NCBI GenBank assembly: GCA_029263555.1
Contig: JAJUFW010000068.1
Location: forward strand, 1-9,617
Direction of reading: 5' to 3'
DNA from: Alphaproteobacteria bacterium
GTDB taxonomy: Bacteria > Pseudomonadota > Alphaproteobacteria > DSM-16000 > Inquilinaceae
DNA length: 9,617 nucleotides
Position numbers and translations under genes: made by a program
The notes under the pieces: generated by a model
What the model was told of the DNA's origin: nothing
The model's database searches: none
What the model saw: the letters and a program-made list of their open reading frames with translations, nothing else
Shown here: positions 1 through 6,121 of the stretch, piece after piece
Layout of the letters: every line of letters begins with the position of its first letter
Position numbering within the stretch: position 1 is the stretch's first letter

Positions 1-642
1 GGCGCCCTGGCCCGACAGGCCGAGGCGGATGGCGTGGAATTCCGGTGGAATACCGCGATCCGGCGGATCGTCGTCGACGGCGGGCGGGTCAACCGGGTGG
101 AGACCGACCAAGGCGACGTTACCGCGGATGCCTTCGTGATCGCGCTCGGCAGCTATTCGCCGGCGCTGCTCCGGCCGCTCGGGATCCTGCTGCCGGTCTA
201 TCCGGTCAAGGGCTATTCGGTCACGATTCCGATCAGCGATGCGGCGGGCGCGCCGGTGTCGACGATCATGGACGAAACCCACAAGGTAGCGATCACGCGG
301 CTCGGCGACCGCATCCGGGCCGCCGGGACGGCCGAGCTGACGGGCTTCGATCTCCGCCTCACGGACAGTCGGTGCCGGATGATCGCCCATGTGGTTTCCG
401 ATCTCTTCCCCGCCGGCGGCGATTCCGCGCGCGCGGAATTCTGGACCGGACTGCGTCCCATGACGCCGGACGGGCCGCCCGTGGTCGGGCGGACGGCGAT
501 CGCCAATCTCTATCTGAATACGGGCCACGGAACGCTGGGCTGGACCATGGCCTGCGGGTCGGGCCGGCTGATCTCCGAAATCCTGTCCGGGGGCGCTACG
601 TCGATCGACCCGGGCGGGCTCTCGCTCGACCGCTACGCCTGA
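1..642 (+). CDS. dadA: D-amino-acid dehydrogenase, C-terminal part (5' end outside window)
   Basis: Partial gene: the reading frame is already open at base 1 and ends at TGA 640-642, leaving about 213 residues, roughly the second half of a DadA of about 415 residues. DadA is an FAD-dependent, membrane-associated enzyme that deaminates D-amino acids (classically D-alanine) to 2-oxo acids and passes electrons to the respiratory chain. What is seen: the substrate-domain segment YPVKGYS, then WTGLRPMTPDGPPVVG, then NLYLNTGHGTLGW followed by MACGSG near the end. These are the usual C-terminal blocks of the DAO/DadA family, including the FAD-contacting GHGTLGWT stretch. The gene stands apart from the downstream tup cluster, separated by 171 bp and a probable terminator. 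Other DAO-fold amine oxidases are possible, but the C-terminal block is typical of DadA. The N-terminal Rossmann dinucleotide motif cannot be inspected. Confidence 0.9.
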   Translation, partial: GALARQAEADGVEFRWNTAIRRIVVDGGRVNRVETDQGDVTADAFVIALGSYSPALLRPLGILLPVYPVKGYSVTIPISDAAGAPVSTIMDETHKVAITRLGDRIRAAGTAELTGFDLRLTDSRCRMIAHVVSDLFPAGGDSARAEFWTGLRPMTPDGPPVVGRTAIANLYLNTGHGTLGWTMACGSGRLISEILSGGATSIDPGGLSLDRYA

Positions 643-654
643 CCGTTATCTGCC

Positions 655-706
655 GCCGCCCGGGTCCATGCCGGCCGCCGCGCCGGTCCGCGGGCGGCAT
701 TTTCTT
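655..706 (+). terminator. Probable Rho-independent terminator after dadA
   Basis: An 8-bp perfect stem joins GCCGCCCG (655-662) to CGGGCGGC (691-698). A smaller CCGGC/GCCGG stem (671-675 with 682-686) lies inside the loop. The right arm is followed by ATTTTCTT (699-706), a short T-rich tract. It lies 12 bp after the dadA stop, on the expected side. The T-run is brief and the loop is large, so termination strength is uncertain. Confidence 0.5.
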
Positions 707-755
707 GCAACTTTTCCGGAAGGGCTCGCGTTCTATCCGCATCTTGGGCAGAATG

Positions 756-788
756 TGCATGAATTCGCGACCAGTCGTAATTTATGCA
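756..788. promoter_or_regulatory. Imperfect inverted repeat upstream of tupB, candidate operator
   Basis: TGCATGAATT (756-765) and AATTTATGCA (779-788) are inverted copies matching at 9 of 10 positions, separated by 13 bp. The arm centres are about 23 bp apart, close to two helical turns. The spacer carries a second small dyad, CGAC-CA-GTCG (768-777). The block is much more AT-rich than its surroundings. It ends 25 bp before the preferred tupB start, where a repressor or activator would act. The natural candidate ligand is the HTH-sensor protein encoded at the end of the cluster. The site does not match the ModE consensus as I know it. No clear -35/-10 pair was found around it. Confidence 0.4.
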
Positions 789-813
789 GGTTTCTGCAGG
801 TGCGTCAGGACCG

Positions 814-1518
814 ATGAGCGACATCGTCGAAGCCTTCCTCGCGGCCTTGCGGCTCATCCTCAGCGGGGATCCCGAGTTTCTCGGCATCGTCGGCCTGTCC
901 TTGCGGGTGACGATGGGCGCGGTCGCCATCGCTGCCGTCATCGGCCTGCCGCTCGGCGCCCTTCTCGCGACCCTGCGTTTCCCCGGGCGCGGCGCGGTCA
1001 TCATCGTCTTCAACGCGCTCATGGGGCTGCCGCCCGTCGTGGCGGGACTTTTCGTCTATCTGCTGCTCTCGCGCTCGGGGCCGCTCGGTCCGCTCGGCCT
1101 CCTGTTCACCCCGCTTGCCATGACCGTCGCCCAGACGGTGCTGGTCCTGCCGATCATCGTCTCCATCACCCGTCAGGTCGTCGAGACGATGTGGGAGGAA
1201 TATGCCGAACAGCTCCGCTCGCTCGGCTCGACGACGATGCGCGCCGTCCCGACGCTGCTGTGGGACGCGCGCTATCAGCTCGTTACCGGCGTGCTCGCCG
1301 GGTTCGGCCGGGCGAGCGCGGAGGTCGGCGCGGTGCTGATCGTCGGCGGCAACATCGCCGGTGTCACCCGGACCATGACGACCGCCATCACGCTCGAGAC
1401 CGGAAAGGGCAACCTGCCTCTGGCGCTCGGCCTCGGCATGGTGCTCCTGACGCTTACGCTCGTCATCAACGGCGCGGCTCATGCGGTCGGCCAGGTCGGC
1501 CGGCGCGCGGGCGGGTAA
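814..1518 (+). CDS. tupB: Tungstate-type ABC transporter permease TupB
   Basis: Integral membrane subunit of an oxyanion importer; it forms the channel through the inner membrane and couples to the ATPase TupC. The protein is 234 residues, the usual size for TupB. Hydrophobic segments are visible at about residues 24-52, 61-85, 98-116, 157-180 and 203-221. A cytoplasmic coupling loop occupies about 128-150 (EEYAEQLRSLG, then the proline of AVPTLLW). The late sequence GRASAEVGAVLIVGGNI is characteristic of the TupB/MolB-like permease group. I prefer ATG 814 because the alternative in-frame ATG at 784 adds ten non-family residues, has no ribosome binding site, and falls inside the candidate operator. 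The Shine-Dalgarno for 814 is weak (CAGGA 806-810, close to the start). tupC starts 7 bp after the stop, so the two are surely cotranscribed. Tungstate versus molybdate preference cannot be read from this subunit. Confidence 0.88.
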   Translation: MSDIVEAFLAALRLILSGDPEFLGIVGLSLRVTMGAVAIAAVIGLPLGALLATLRFPGRGAVIIVFNALMGLPPVVAGLFVYLLLSRSGPLGPLGLLFTPLAMTVAQTVLVLPIIVSITRQVVETMWEEYAEQLRSLGSTTMRAVPTLLWDARYQLVTGVLAGFGRASAEVGAVLIVGGNIAGVTRTMTTAITLETGKGNLPLALGLGMVLLTLTLVINGAAHAVGQVGRRAGG

Positions 1519-1525
1519 CGGTCCG

Positions 1526-2257
1526 ATGCGGGGCGAACCGACGATTCTGCCGCTGCGGCTGTCCGGCGTCTGCTACGAAGCCGGGGGACGGGTCCTCCTG
1601 GACGGTCTGGACCTGACGCTGAACGGCCCGTCCCGGACCGTGATCCTGGGTCATAACGGCGCCGGGAAAAGCCTCACGCTGCGGCTTTGCCACGGGCTCC
1701 TGCGCCCGACGCGGGGGCGCATCGAATGGCTTGGGCCTGGCGCCGCCATGGCCGGGCGGTCGCGGCATGCAATGGTGTTTCAGCGGCCGGTGCTCCTGCG
1801 CCGGTCGGTCCGGGCCAACCTGGTCCATGCCCTGAGCCTCGCGGGGATCGGCGGCCGTGGCACCCGCCGCTGCCTGGCGGACGAGGCGCTCGAACGCTTC
1901 CGCCTGACCGATCTGGCCGACCGGCCGGCCCGGGTGCTGTCGGGGGGTGAACAGCAGCGGCTGGCCCTTGCCCGAGCATGGGTGCTGAAGCCCGAAGTCC
2001 TGTTCCTGGATGAGCCGACGGCGAACCTCGATCCGGCGGCGACCCGGGCCGTGGAGGCCATGATCGACACCTTTCATGGCGAGGGCGTCAAGGTCGTCAT
2101 GACCACGCACGATCTGGGGCAGGCCCGTCGCCTCGCCGACGAGATTCTCTTCCTCCATGCCGGGCGGCTGGTCGAGCGGGCGGCCGCCCGGGCCTTTTTC
2201 GAATCGCCGCAAAGCCCGGAGGCTGCCGCCTTCCTGGCCGGATCGCTTTCCTTCTGA
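1526..2257 (+). CDS. tupC: Tungstate-type ABC transporter ATP-binding protein TupC
   Basis: Cytoplasmic ATPase energising the TupB channel. With the ATG at 1526 the protein is 243 residues. All nucleotide-binding-domain motifs are present in order: Walker A GHNGAGKS (residues 42-49), Q-loop at VFQRP (Gln86), signature LSGGEQQRLALARA (138-151), Walker B VLFLDEP (158-164), D-loop ANLD, and H-loop MTTHD with His195. It should therefore be catalytically competent. The C-terminus is short, without the TOBE regulatory domain that ModC-type molybdate ATPases carry, which favours the Tup class. The start was chosen because it lies 7 bp after the tupB stop; the frame is also open upstream to 1481, but that extension only overlaps tupB. 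tupA follows after 29 bp. The sequence alone cannot exclude another small-anion importer; the assignment rests mainly on the neighbouring TupA. Confidence 0.88.
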   Translation: MRGEPTILPLRLSGVCYEAGGRVLLDGLDLTLNGPSRTVILGHNGAGKSLTLRLCHGLLRPTRGRIEWLGPGAAMAGRSRHAMVFQRPVLLRRSVRANLVHALSLAGIGGRGTRRCLADEALERFRLTDLADRPARVLSGGEQQRLALARAWVLKPEVLFLDEPTANLDPAATRAVEAMIDTFHGEGVKVVMTTHDLGQARRLADEILFLHAGRLVERAAARAFFESPQSPEAAAFLAGSLSF

Positions 2258-2286
2258 CCGATAACGACCTGAGGGAGGTTCCAGGA

Positions 2287-3123
2287 ATGACGATGCATAT
2301 CACCCGGCGCCTGTTCGGCGCCGTCGCCGTGGCGCTGACGGTCCTCGGCGCGGCCGGCGGGGCCGCCGCCCAGGAGAAGTTCATCACCGTCGCCTCCACC
2401 ACCTCGACGGAGCAGTCGGGCCTCTTCGGCCATCTGCTGCCGCTCTTCACCGCCAAGACCGGCATCGAGGTCAGGGTGGTGGCCCAGGGGACCGGGCAGG
2501 CGCTCGATACCGGCCGTCGCGGCGACGCCGACGTCGTCTTCGTCCACGACCGGGCGTCGGAGGAGGCGTTCGTTGCCGAGGGCTTTGCGACCGAGCGCCA
2601 TCCGGTCATGTACAACGACTATGTCGTCGTCGGCCCGGCATCCGATCCGGCCGGCATCGCCGGGACGTCCGATGTCGTCGAGGCGTTCAAGCGGATTGCG
2701 GCGGCCGAGGCGCCTTTTGCCTCGCGCGGGGACGACAGCGGCACGCACAAGGCGGAACTCAGGCTGTGGAAGGAGGCGGGCATCCAGCCGGGAGGATCCT
2801 GGTATCGCGAAACCGGCTCCGGCATGGGGCCGACCCTCAACACGGCCGCCGCCATGGACGCCTATGCGCTCGCCGACCGCGGCACCTGGCTCAGCTTCAG
2901 CAACCGGCAGACTCTCGACATCGTCGTCGAAGGGGATCGGCGGCTCTTCAACCAGTATGGCGTCATGGTGGTCAATCCGGCGAAGCACCCGCACGTCAAG
3001 GCCGATCTGGGCCAGGCCTTCGTCGACTGGCTGGTCTCGGCCGAGGGGCAGGAAGCGATTGCGGCGTATAAGATCGACGGCAAGCAGCTCTTCTTCCCGA
3101 ACGCGGGCGACGCCGGCGCCTGA
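2287..3123 (+). CDS. tupA: Tungstate ABC transporter periplasmic binding protein TupA
   Basis: Secreted substrate-binding protein that captures tungstate (in the family, with high preference over molybdate) and delivers it to TupBC. It has 278 residues. A signal peptide is clear: arginines at 7-8, a hydrophobic core at about 9-25, and a likely cleavage after AAA at 28 before QEKF. Family motifs follow: STTSTEQSGL (37-46), GTGQA (68-72), GDADVVFVH (79-87), MYNDYVVVGP (108-117), SRGDDSGTHKAE (146-157) and GSGMGPTL (177-184). The TTS stretch, the GTGQA block, MYNDY/F and the SRGDDSGTHK block are what distinguish TupA from ModA or phosphate-binding PstS. A Shine-Dalgarno GGGAGG (2272-2277) precedes ATG 2287. 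The gene lies third in the cluster, after permease and ATPase, rather than first as in classical tupABC. Residual doubt concerns the true ligand only. Confidence 0.9.
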   Translation: MTMHITRRLFGAVAVALTVLGAAGGAAAQEKFITVASTTSTEQSGLFGHLLPLFTAKTGIEVRVVAQGTGQALDTGRRGDADVVFVHDRASEEAFVAEGFATERHPVMYNDYVVVGPASDPAGIAGTSDVVEAFKRIAAAEAPFASRGDDSGTHKAELRLWKEAGIQPGGSWYRETGSGMGPTLNTAAAMDAYALADRGTWLSFSNRQTLDIVVEGDRRLFNQYGVMVVNPAKHPHVKADLGQAFVDWLVSAEGQEAIAAYKIDGKQLFFPNAGDAGA

Positions 3124-3171
3124 ACGGGAGGGAAGGGCCCGGAACAAGCAGGGGAAGGTTTGGACGAGTCC

Positions 3172-4062
3172 ATGGCCGAGTTCATGAACACGCGCGAGGT
3201 CGCCGATTATCTGCGGCTCAAGGAGCGGAAGATCTACGACCTCGTCCGCCAGAAGCGGATCCCCTGCACCCGCATTTCCGGCAAATGGTTGTTTCCCAAG
3301 ACCCAGATCGATCGCTGGCTCGAGAGTTCGGGAGCCGGTCAGGACACCGTGCCGGCGGTCGGGTCCGACCGTCCCCCGCCGGTCGTCGCGGGCAGCCACG
3401 ATCCGCTGCTCGAATGGTGCGTTGCCGAATCCGGTTGCGGCCTTGCGCTCATGACCGGCGGCAGCCGGGACGGGCTGGAGAAGCTGGCGGCGGGCCGGGC
3501 CGTCGCCAGCGGCGTCCACATCCTCGACGCGGGGACGGGCGCATACAACGTCGCGGCCGTGCAGGAGGCCCTGGCCGGCCTCGACGTCGTCGTCATCGAA
3601 TGGGCGGAACGGGAGCAGGGGCTGGTGGTGGCGCCCGGAAACCCGCTCGGCATCCGCGACCTGGCGGACGCCGCCGCCCGGGATCTGCGGCTGGCCCGAC
3701 GCCAGCCCGGGTCGGGCGCTCGGATCCTCATGGATCTGCTGCTGGAACGGTCGGGGGCGTCCCCGGCCCCGGACGGCGGGCTGCCGCCATTGCGCAGCGA
3801 GCTGGACGTCGGCCTTGCCGTCCTCGACGGCCGGGCGGATGCCGGACTTGCGATCCGGGCCGTCGCTCGCCAGCTCAGGCTCGACTTCCTGCCCGTTCAC
3901 CGGGAGCGCTACGATCTGGTGATGCGCCGGCGCGACTTTTTCGAGCCGCCGATGCAAAGGCTTCTGGAGTTCGCAAGATCGCCGGCCGTCCGCGAGAAGG
4001 CAGCCGACCTTCAGGGCTATGACCTCGAAGGGCTGGGCCGCGTCCGCTGGAACGCGCCCTAG
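3172..4062 (+). CDS. HTH plus periplasmic-binding-like sensor regulator of the tup cluster
   Basis: Predicted one-component transcription factor of 296 residues. Residues 5-52 form an excisionase/MerR-type helix-turn-helix (MNTREVADYLRLKERKIYDL, then the wing sequence TRISGKWLFPKTQIDRWL). After a proline-rich linker (about 54-72), residues 73-290 resemble the PBP-like domain (Pfam PF12727). Its landmarks are GSHDPLLEW (74-82), GVHILDAGTGAYN (114-126), RQPGSGAR (177-184), RADAGLAIRA (221-230) and LDFLPVHRERYDLVM (237-251). There is no signal peptide, so the sensor domain acts in the cytoplasm. Lying 48 bp after tupA on the same strand, it probably senses intracellular tungstate or molybdate and controls the cluster; that role is inferred from context. 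The start is ambiguous: TTG 3160, ATG 3172 and ATG 3184 are all in frame, with the purine-rich AGGGGAAGG at 3150-3158. Its stop overlaps the stop of the opposing AraC gene. Confidence 0.8.
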   Translation: MAEFMNTREVADYLRLKERKIYDLVRQKRIPCTRISGKWLFPKTQIDRWLESSGAGQDTVPAVGSDRPPPVVAGSHDPLLEWCVAESGCGLALMTGGSRDGLEKLAAGRAVASGVHILDAGTGAYNVAAVQEALAGLDVVVIEWAEREQGLVVAPGNPLGIRDLADAAARDLRLARRQPGSGARILMDLLLERSGASPAPDGGLPPLRSELDVGLAVLDGRADAGLAIRAVARQLRLDFLPVHRERYDLVMRRRDFFEPPMQRLLEFARSPAVREKAADLQGYDLEGLGRVRWNAP

Positions 4063-4994
4063 CCGCGTCCGGCGTCGCGGTCCTGTGCCCGACGGCGCCC
4101 GGCGACCGAGGCTGCATTCAGGAACTGGCGCGGCGTCATGCCGGTCGCTTCCCGGAACCGGGCGGCGAAATGGCTCTGGCTACTGAATCCGCAGGCGAGC
4201 GCGATCTCGGCAAAGGTCCCGTCGCCTTCCGCGATCATGCGCTTCGCCCGTTCGATCCGGCGGCGCAGCACGTAGCGGTGCGGGCCCTCGCCGGTCGACT
4301 GCTTGAACATCCGCGCGAAATGATAGGCGCTGAGCCCGGCGACCGACGCCAGGTCGGAAATGGTCAAGGGCTGATCCAGGCTTGTCTCGATATGGTCGGT
4401 GACCCGGCGGAGCGCGCGCGGCGCCAGCCCGCCCCGGACCGGAAGGGTGCGACGCCCGCGATCGGTGAAGCGGGAGGCCAGATAGGCCATGAGCATCTGA
4501 CCGGCATGGCTTGCGGCCAGGCGGTCGGCGGGCTCGTTCCAGTCGAGCGGCAGCATGGCTGCCCGGATCACGGTTTCGAGATAGGCGTCGCGGAAATAGG
4601 TCTCGTCCCGCAGAGACACCCGGGACGGATCGGTATCCAGCGCTTCGGCCACCACCCGGTCGAACGCCGCGGTCGGCACATAGAGATGGAAAAGGAGGAC
4701 GTGGCCGGCCACGTCCCAGTCCGAAGTCACGCCCGAGGGCATCAGGCAGAGGCTTCCGGCCCCGCCGCTGTCCAGAATCTGGTTGCCCCGGCGCCGCCGG
4801 ATCCGTTCGCCGCCTTCGACGTAAAGGCTGATCGTATGATGCGTCGGCTCGGAATACCGGGTGTAGGTCCTTTCGTCCCGGTCCCACAAGGCGGCGCCGA
4901 CCGGGGCCCCGAGGCGCGCCTCGGCGCGCAACGGAACCCCCTCGCGCCGGAGGTGCTCGAAGACGGTGTAGCTGCGAAGATCCGCCGTACTCAT
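4059..4994 (-). CDS. AraC-family transcriptional regulator
   Basis: Transcription factor of 311 residues. The N-terminal half (about 1-180) is a cupin-like sensing/dimerisation region. The C-terminal AraC domain has two helix-turn-helix units: LTISDLASVAGLSAYHFARM (about 210-229) and FAEIALACGFSSQSHFAARF (261-280), ending in the typical GMTPRQF (285-291). The motif LACGFSSQSHFAARFR is diagnostic. I prefer ATG at 4992-4994 because the N-terminus then matches the usual family length; an in-frame ATG at 5034-5036 and a longer frame to 5195 exist. The longer version would overlap the divergent promoter region and adds low-complexity residues. The gene is divergent from the EamA transporter, the usual arrangement for a regulator controlling its neighbour, so control of that exporter is likely. 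The inducer is unknown. Its 3' end overlaps the upstream regulator gene by 4 bp. Confidence 0.88.
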   Translation of the reverse strand: MSTADLRSYTVFEHLRREGVPLRAEARLGAPVGAALWDRDERTYTRYSEPTHHTISLYVEGGERIRRRRGNQILDSGGAGSLCLMPSGVTSDWDVAGHVLLFHLYVPTAAFDRVVAEALDTDPSRVSLRDETYFRDAYLETVIRAAMLPLDWNEPADRLAASHAGQMLMAYLASRFTDRGRRTLPVRGGLAPRALRRVTDHIETSLDQPLTISDLASVAGLSAYHFARMFKQSTGEGPHRYVLRRRIERAKRMIAEGDGTFAEIALACGFSSQSHFAARFREATGMTPRQFLNAASVAGRRRAQDRDAGRG

Positions 4995-5052
4995 CTGGCC
5001 GGTCCGACAGGTTCCGGATCGAAATGGAGATGACATCACCGGCCCCGGCCCC

Positions 5053-5157
5053 GCAAGTCCGGCGTTCCGGGGTCGCCTCTTCTTTTCCGCAAGATCCTGA
5101 CAATCGCGGCAAGCCCCCGGCAGACGCCCCGGTCGGAATATTGCAGCATGTCGCAAG
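5053..5157. promoter_or_regulatory. Divergent araC/eamA control region with repeated GCAAG elements
   Basis: The 212-bp spacer between the divergent starts (4995-5206) contains four GCAAG copies in the same orientation at 5053, 5089, 5109 and 5153. The middle two are exactly 20 bp apart, about two helical turns, the spacing often used by AraC-type proteins on direct repeats. The last copy lies within TTGCAGCATGTCGCAA (5141-5156), an imperfect palindrome of the form TTGC-N2-CATG-N2-GCAA. These are candidate binding sites for the AraC protein. No convincing -35/-10 pair was identified for either gene, which would fit activator-dependent promoters but proves nothing. Confidence 0.35.
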
Positions 5158-5206
5158 CCGCCGACCGAAGCGGGCCGGCGCTCCCTCGATTCCAAGCGGT
5201 GCGTCG

Positions 5207-6103
5207 ATGACGGCCATACTGTTCGGCTCCCTGGTGATCGCCTGGGGCCTCACCTGGTTCGCGATCAAGCTTCAGATCGGCCCGGTACCCACGGAAGTGT
5301 CGATCTGCTACCGGTTCCTTCTGGTGGCGGTGGTGCTGTGGGCGGGGCTTGCGCTGACCGGACGCCTCCGGCGGGTGCGGCTGGCCCAGCACGGCTGGTT
5401 CGCCCTTCTGGGCATCAGCCTGTTCGGGCTCAACTTCGTGCTCATCTATGGCGCGACCCAGCATGTGACGAGCGGGGTCGTCGCCGTCCTGTTCACGATG
5501 GCGACCGTCTACAACGCCTTCAACCAGTGGATTTTCCTGGGCCGCAGGCCCGACGCCCGCGTGCTGGCCGGGGCTCTTTGCGGGATCGGCGGGATCGGGC
5601 TTCTGTTCGGCGCCGAATTCATCCATCTCGATGCAGGCGGCGGGACCGCTTTCGGCATCCTGCTGGCGCTGGGCGGGACCTTCGTCTTCTCGCTCGGCAA
5701 CCTCGTCTCGATGCGGATCGCGAAGGAAGGTGTGGATCTGCCGAACGCCGTCGTCCGCGGCATGAGCTGGGGGACCGCGCTCTTGGCGCTCTTCGCCCTC
5801 GCCCAGGGGCGGAGCTTCGTTCTCGATACCTCGCCCCAATATCTCCTCAGCCTCGTCTATCTCGCGGTTCCCGGGTCGGTCTTCGGGATGCTGGCCTATC
5901 TGTCCCTGGTCCAGCGCATCGGCGCGGACCGTGCGGCCTATACGACCGTGCTGTTCCCAGTCGTGGCGCTGGCCGTCTCCACGGCACTGGAGGGCTATGC
6001 GTGGACGCCCTGGGCGGTGGCCGGGCTGCCGCTCATCCTGCTTGGCAACGTGATCATCTTCGCCCGGTTTCCCCGGCGCGGCGCTGCCCGCGCCGCGGGG
6101 TGA
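5207..6103 (+). CDS. EamA/DMT-family inner-membrane transporter
   Basis: Ten-helix drug/metabolite transporter superfamily protein of 298 residues, with two EamA repeats of five helices each. The first repeat begins with the typical GSLVIAWGLTWFAIKLQIG (7-25) and SICYRFLLVAVVL (32-44), and includes HVTSGVVAVLFTM (86-98), the usual end of the first EamA repeat. The second runs from about 147 to 286, with FVFSLGNLVSMR (159-170), AVPGSVFGMLAYLSLVQRIGA (220-240, internal proline-glycine) and AAYTTVLFPVVALAVS (243-258). Members export amino acids, metabolites or other small molecules, but the substrate cannot be inferred here. The start at ATG 5207 aligns with the first membrane helix; the open frame upstream to 5024 codes for a proline/arginine-rich, non-membrane extension and is unlikely. 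No strong Shine-Dalgarno is visible before 5207. The gene is divergent from the AraC regulator and ends 18 bp before the convergent heparinase-like gene. Confidence 0.88.
   Translation: MTAILFGSLVIAWGLTWFAIKLQIGPVPTEVSICYRFLLVAVVLWAGLALTGRLRRVRLAQHGWFALLGISLFGLNFVLIYGATQHVTSGVVAVLFTMATVYNAFNQWIFLGRRPDARVLAGALCGIGGIGLLFGAEFIHLDAGGGTAFGILLALGGTFVFSLGNLVSMRIAKEGVDLPNAVVRGMSWGTALLALFALAQGRSFVLDTSPQYLLSLVYLAVPGSVFGMLAYLSLVQRIGADRAAYTTVLFPVVALAVSTALEGYAWTPWAVAGLPLILLGNVIIFARFPRRGAARAAG
6071..6100. terminator. GC hairpin at the 3' end of the EamA gene, possible bidirectional terminator
   Basis: CGGCGCGG (6074-6081) pairs perfectly with CCGCGCCG (6088-6095) around a 6-nt loop. Beyond a bulged C, CCC (6071-6073) can pair with GGG in 6097-6100. 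The structure sits inside the last codons of the transporter, immediately before its TGA and between two convergent genes. There is no T-run on either side, so this is a stable hairpin that may slow or separate transcription rather than a textbook intrinsic terminator. Confidence 0.3.
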
Positions 6104-6121
6104 GCCGCCGGCATCGACCGG

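Noticed and set aside
705..738. TTGCAA ... CTATCC as a promoter for tupB
   Set aside because: The spacer is 22 bp, too long for a normal sigma-70 promoter, and the hexamers are weak. TTGCAA also overlaps the dadA terminator tail.
784..813. Upstream ATG for tupB
   Set aside because: It would add ten residues not typical of the family, has no Shine-Dalgarno, and lies within the inverted and direct repeats.
45..1616. 523-residue open frame overlapping dadA and tupB on the plus strand
   Set aside because: The translation is arginine/proline-rich with no family motifs. It is a shadow of high-GC coding sequence, and the true frames carry clear DadA and TupB motifs.
2074..3957. 627-residue minus-strand open frame across tupC, tupA and the regulator
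   Set aside because: It is antisense to three genes with unmistakable domains, and its own translation has no recognisable motif. Long antisense frames are expected at this GC content.
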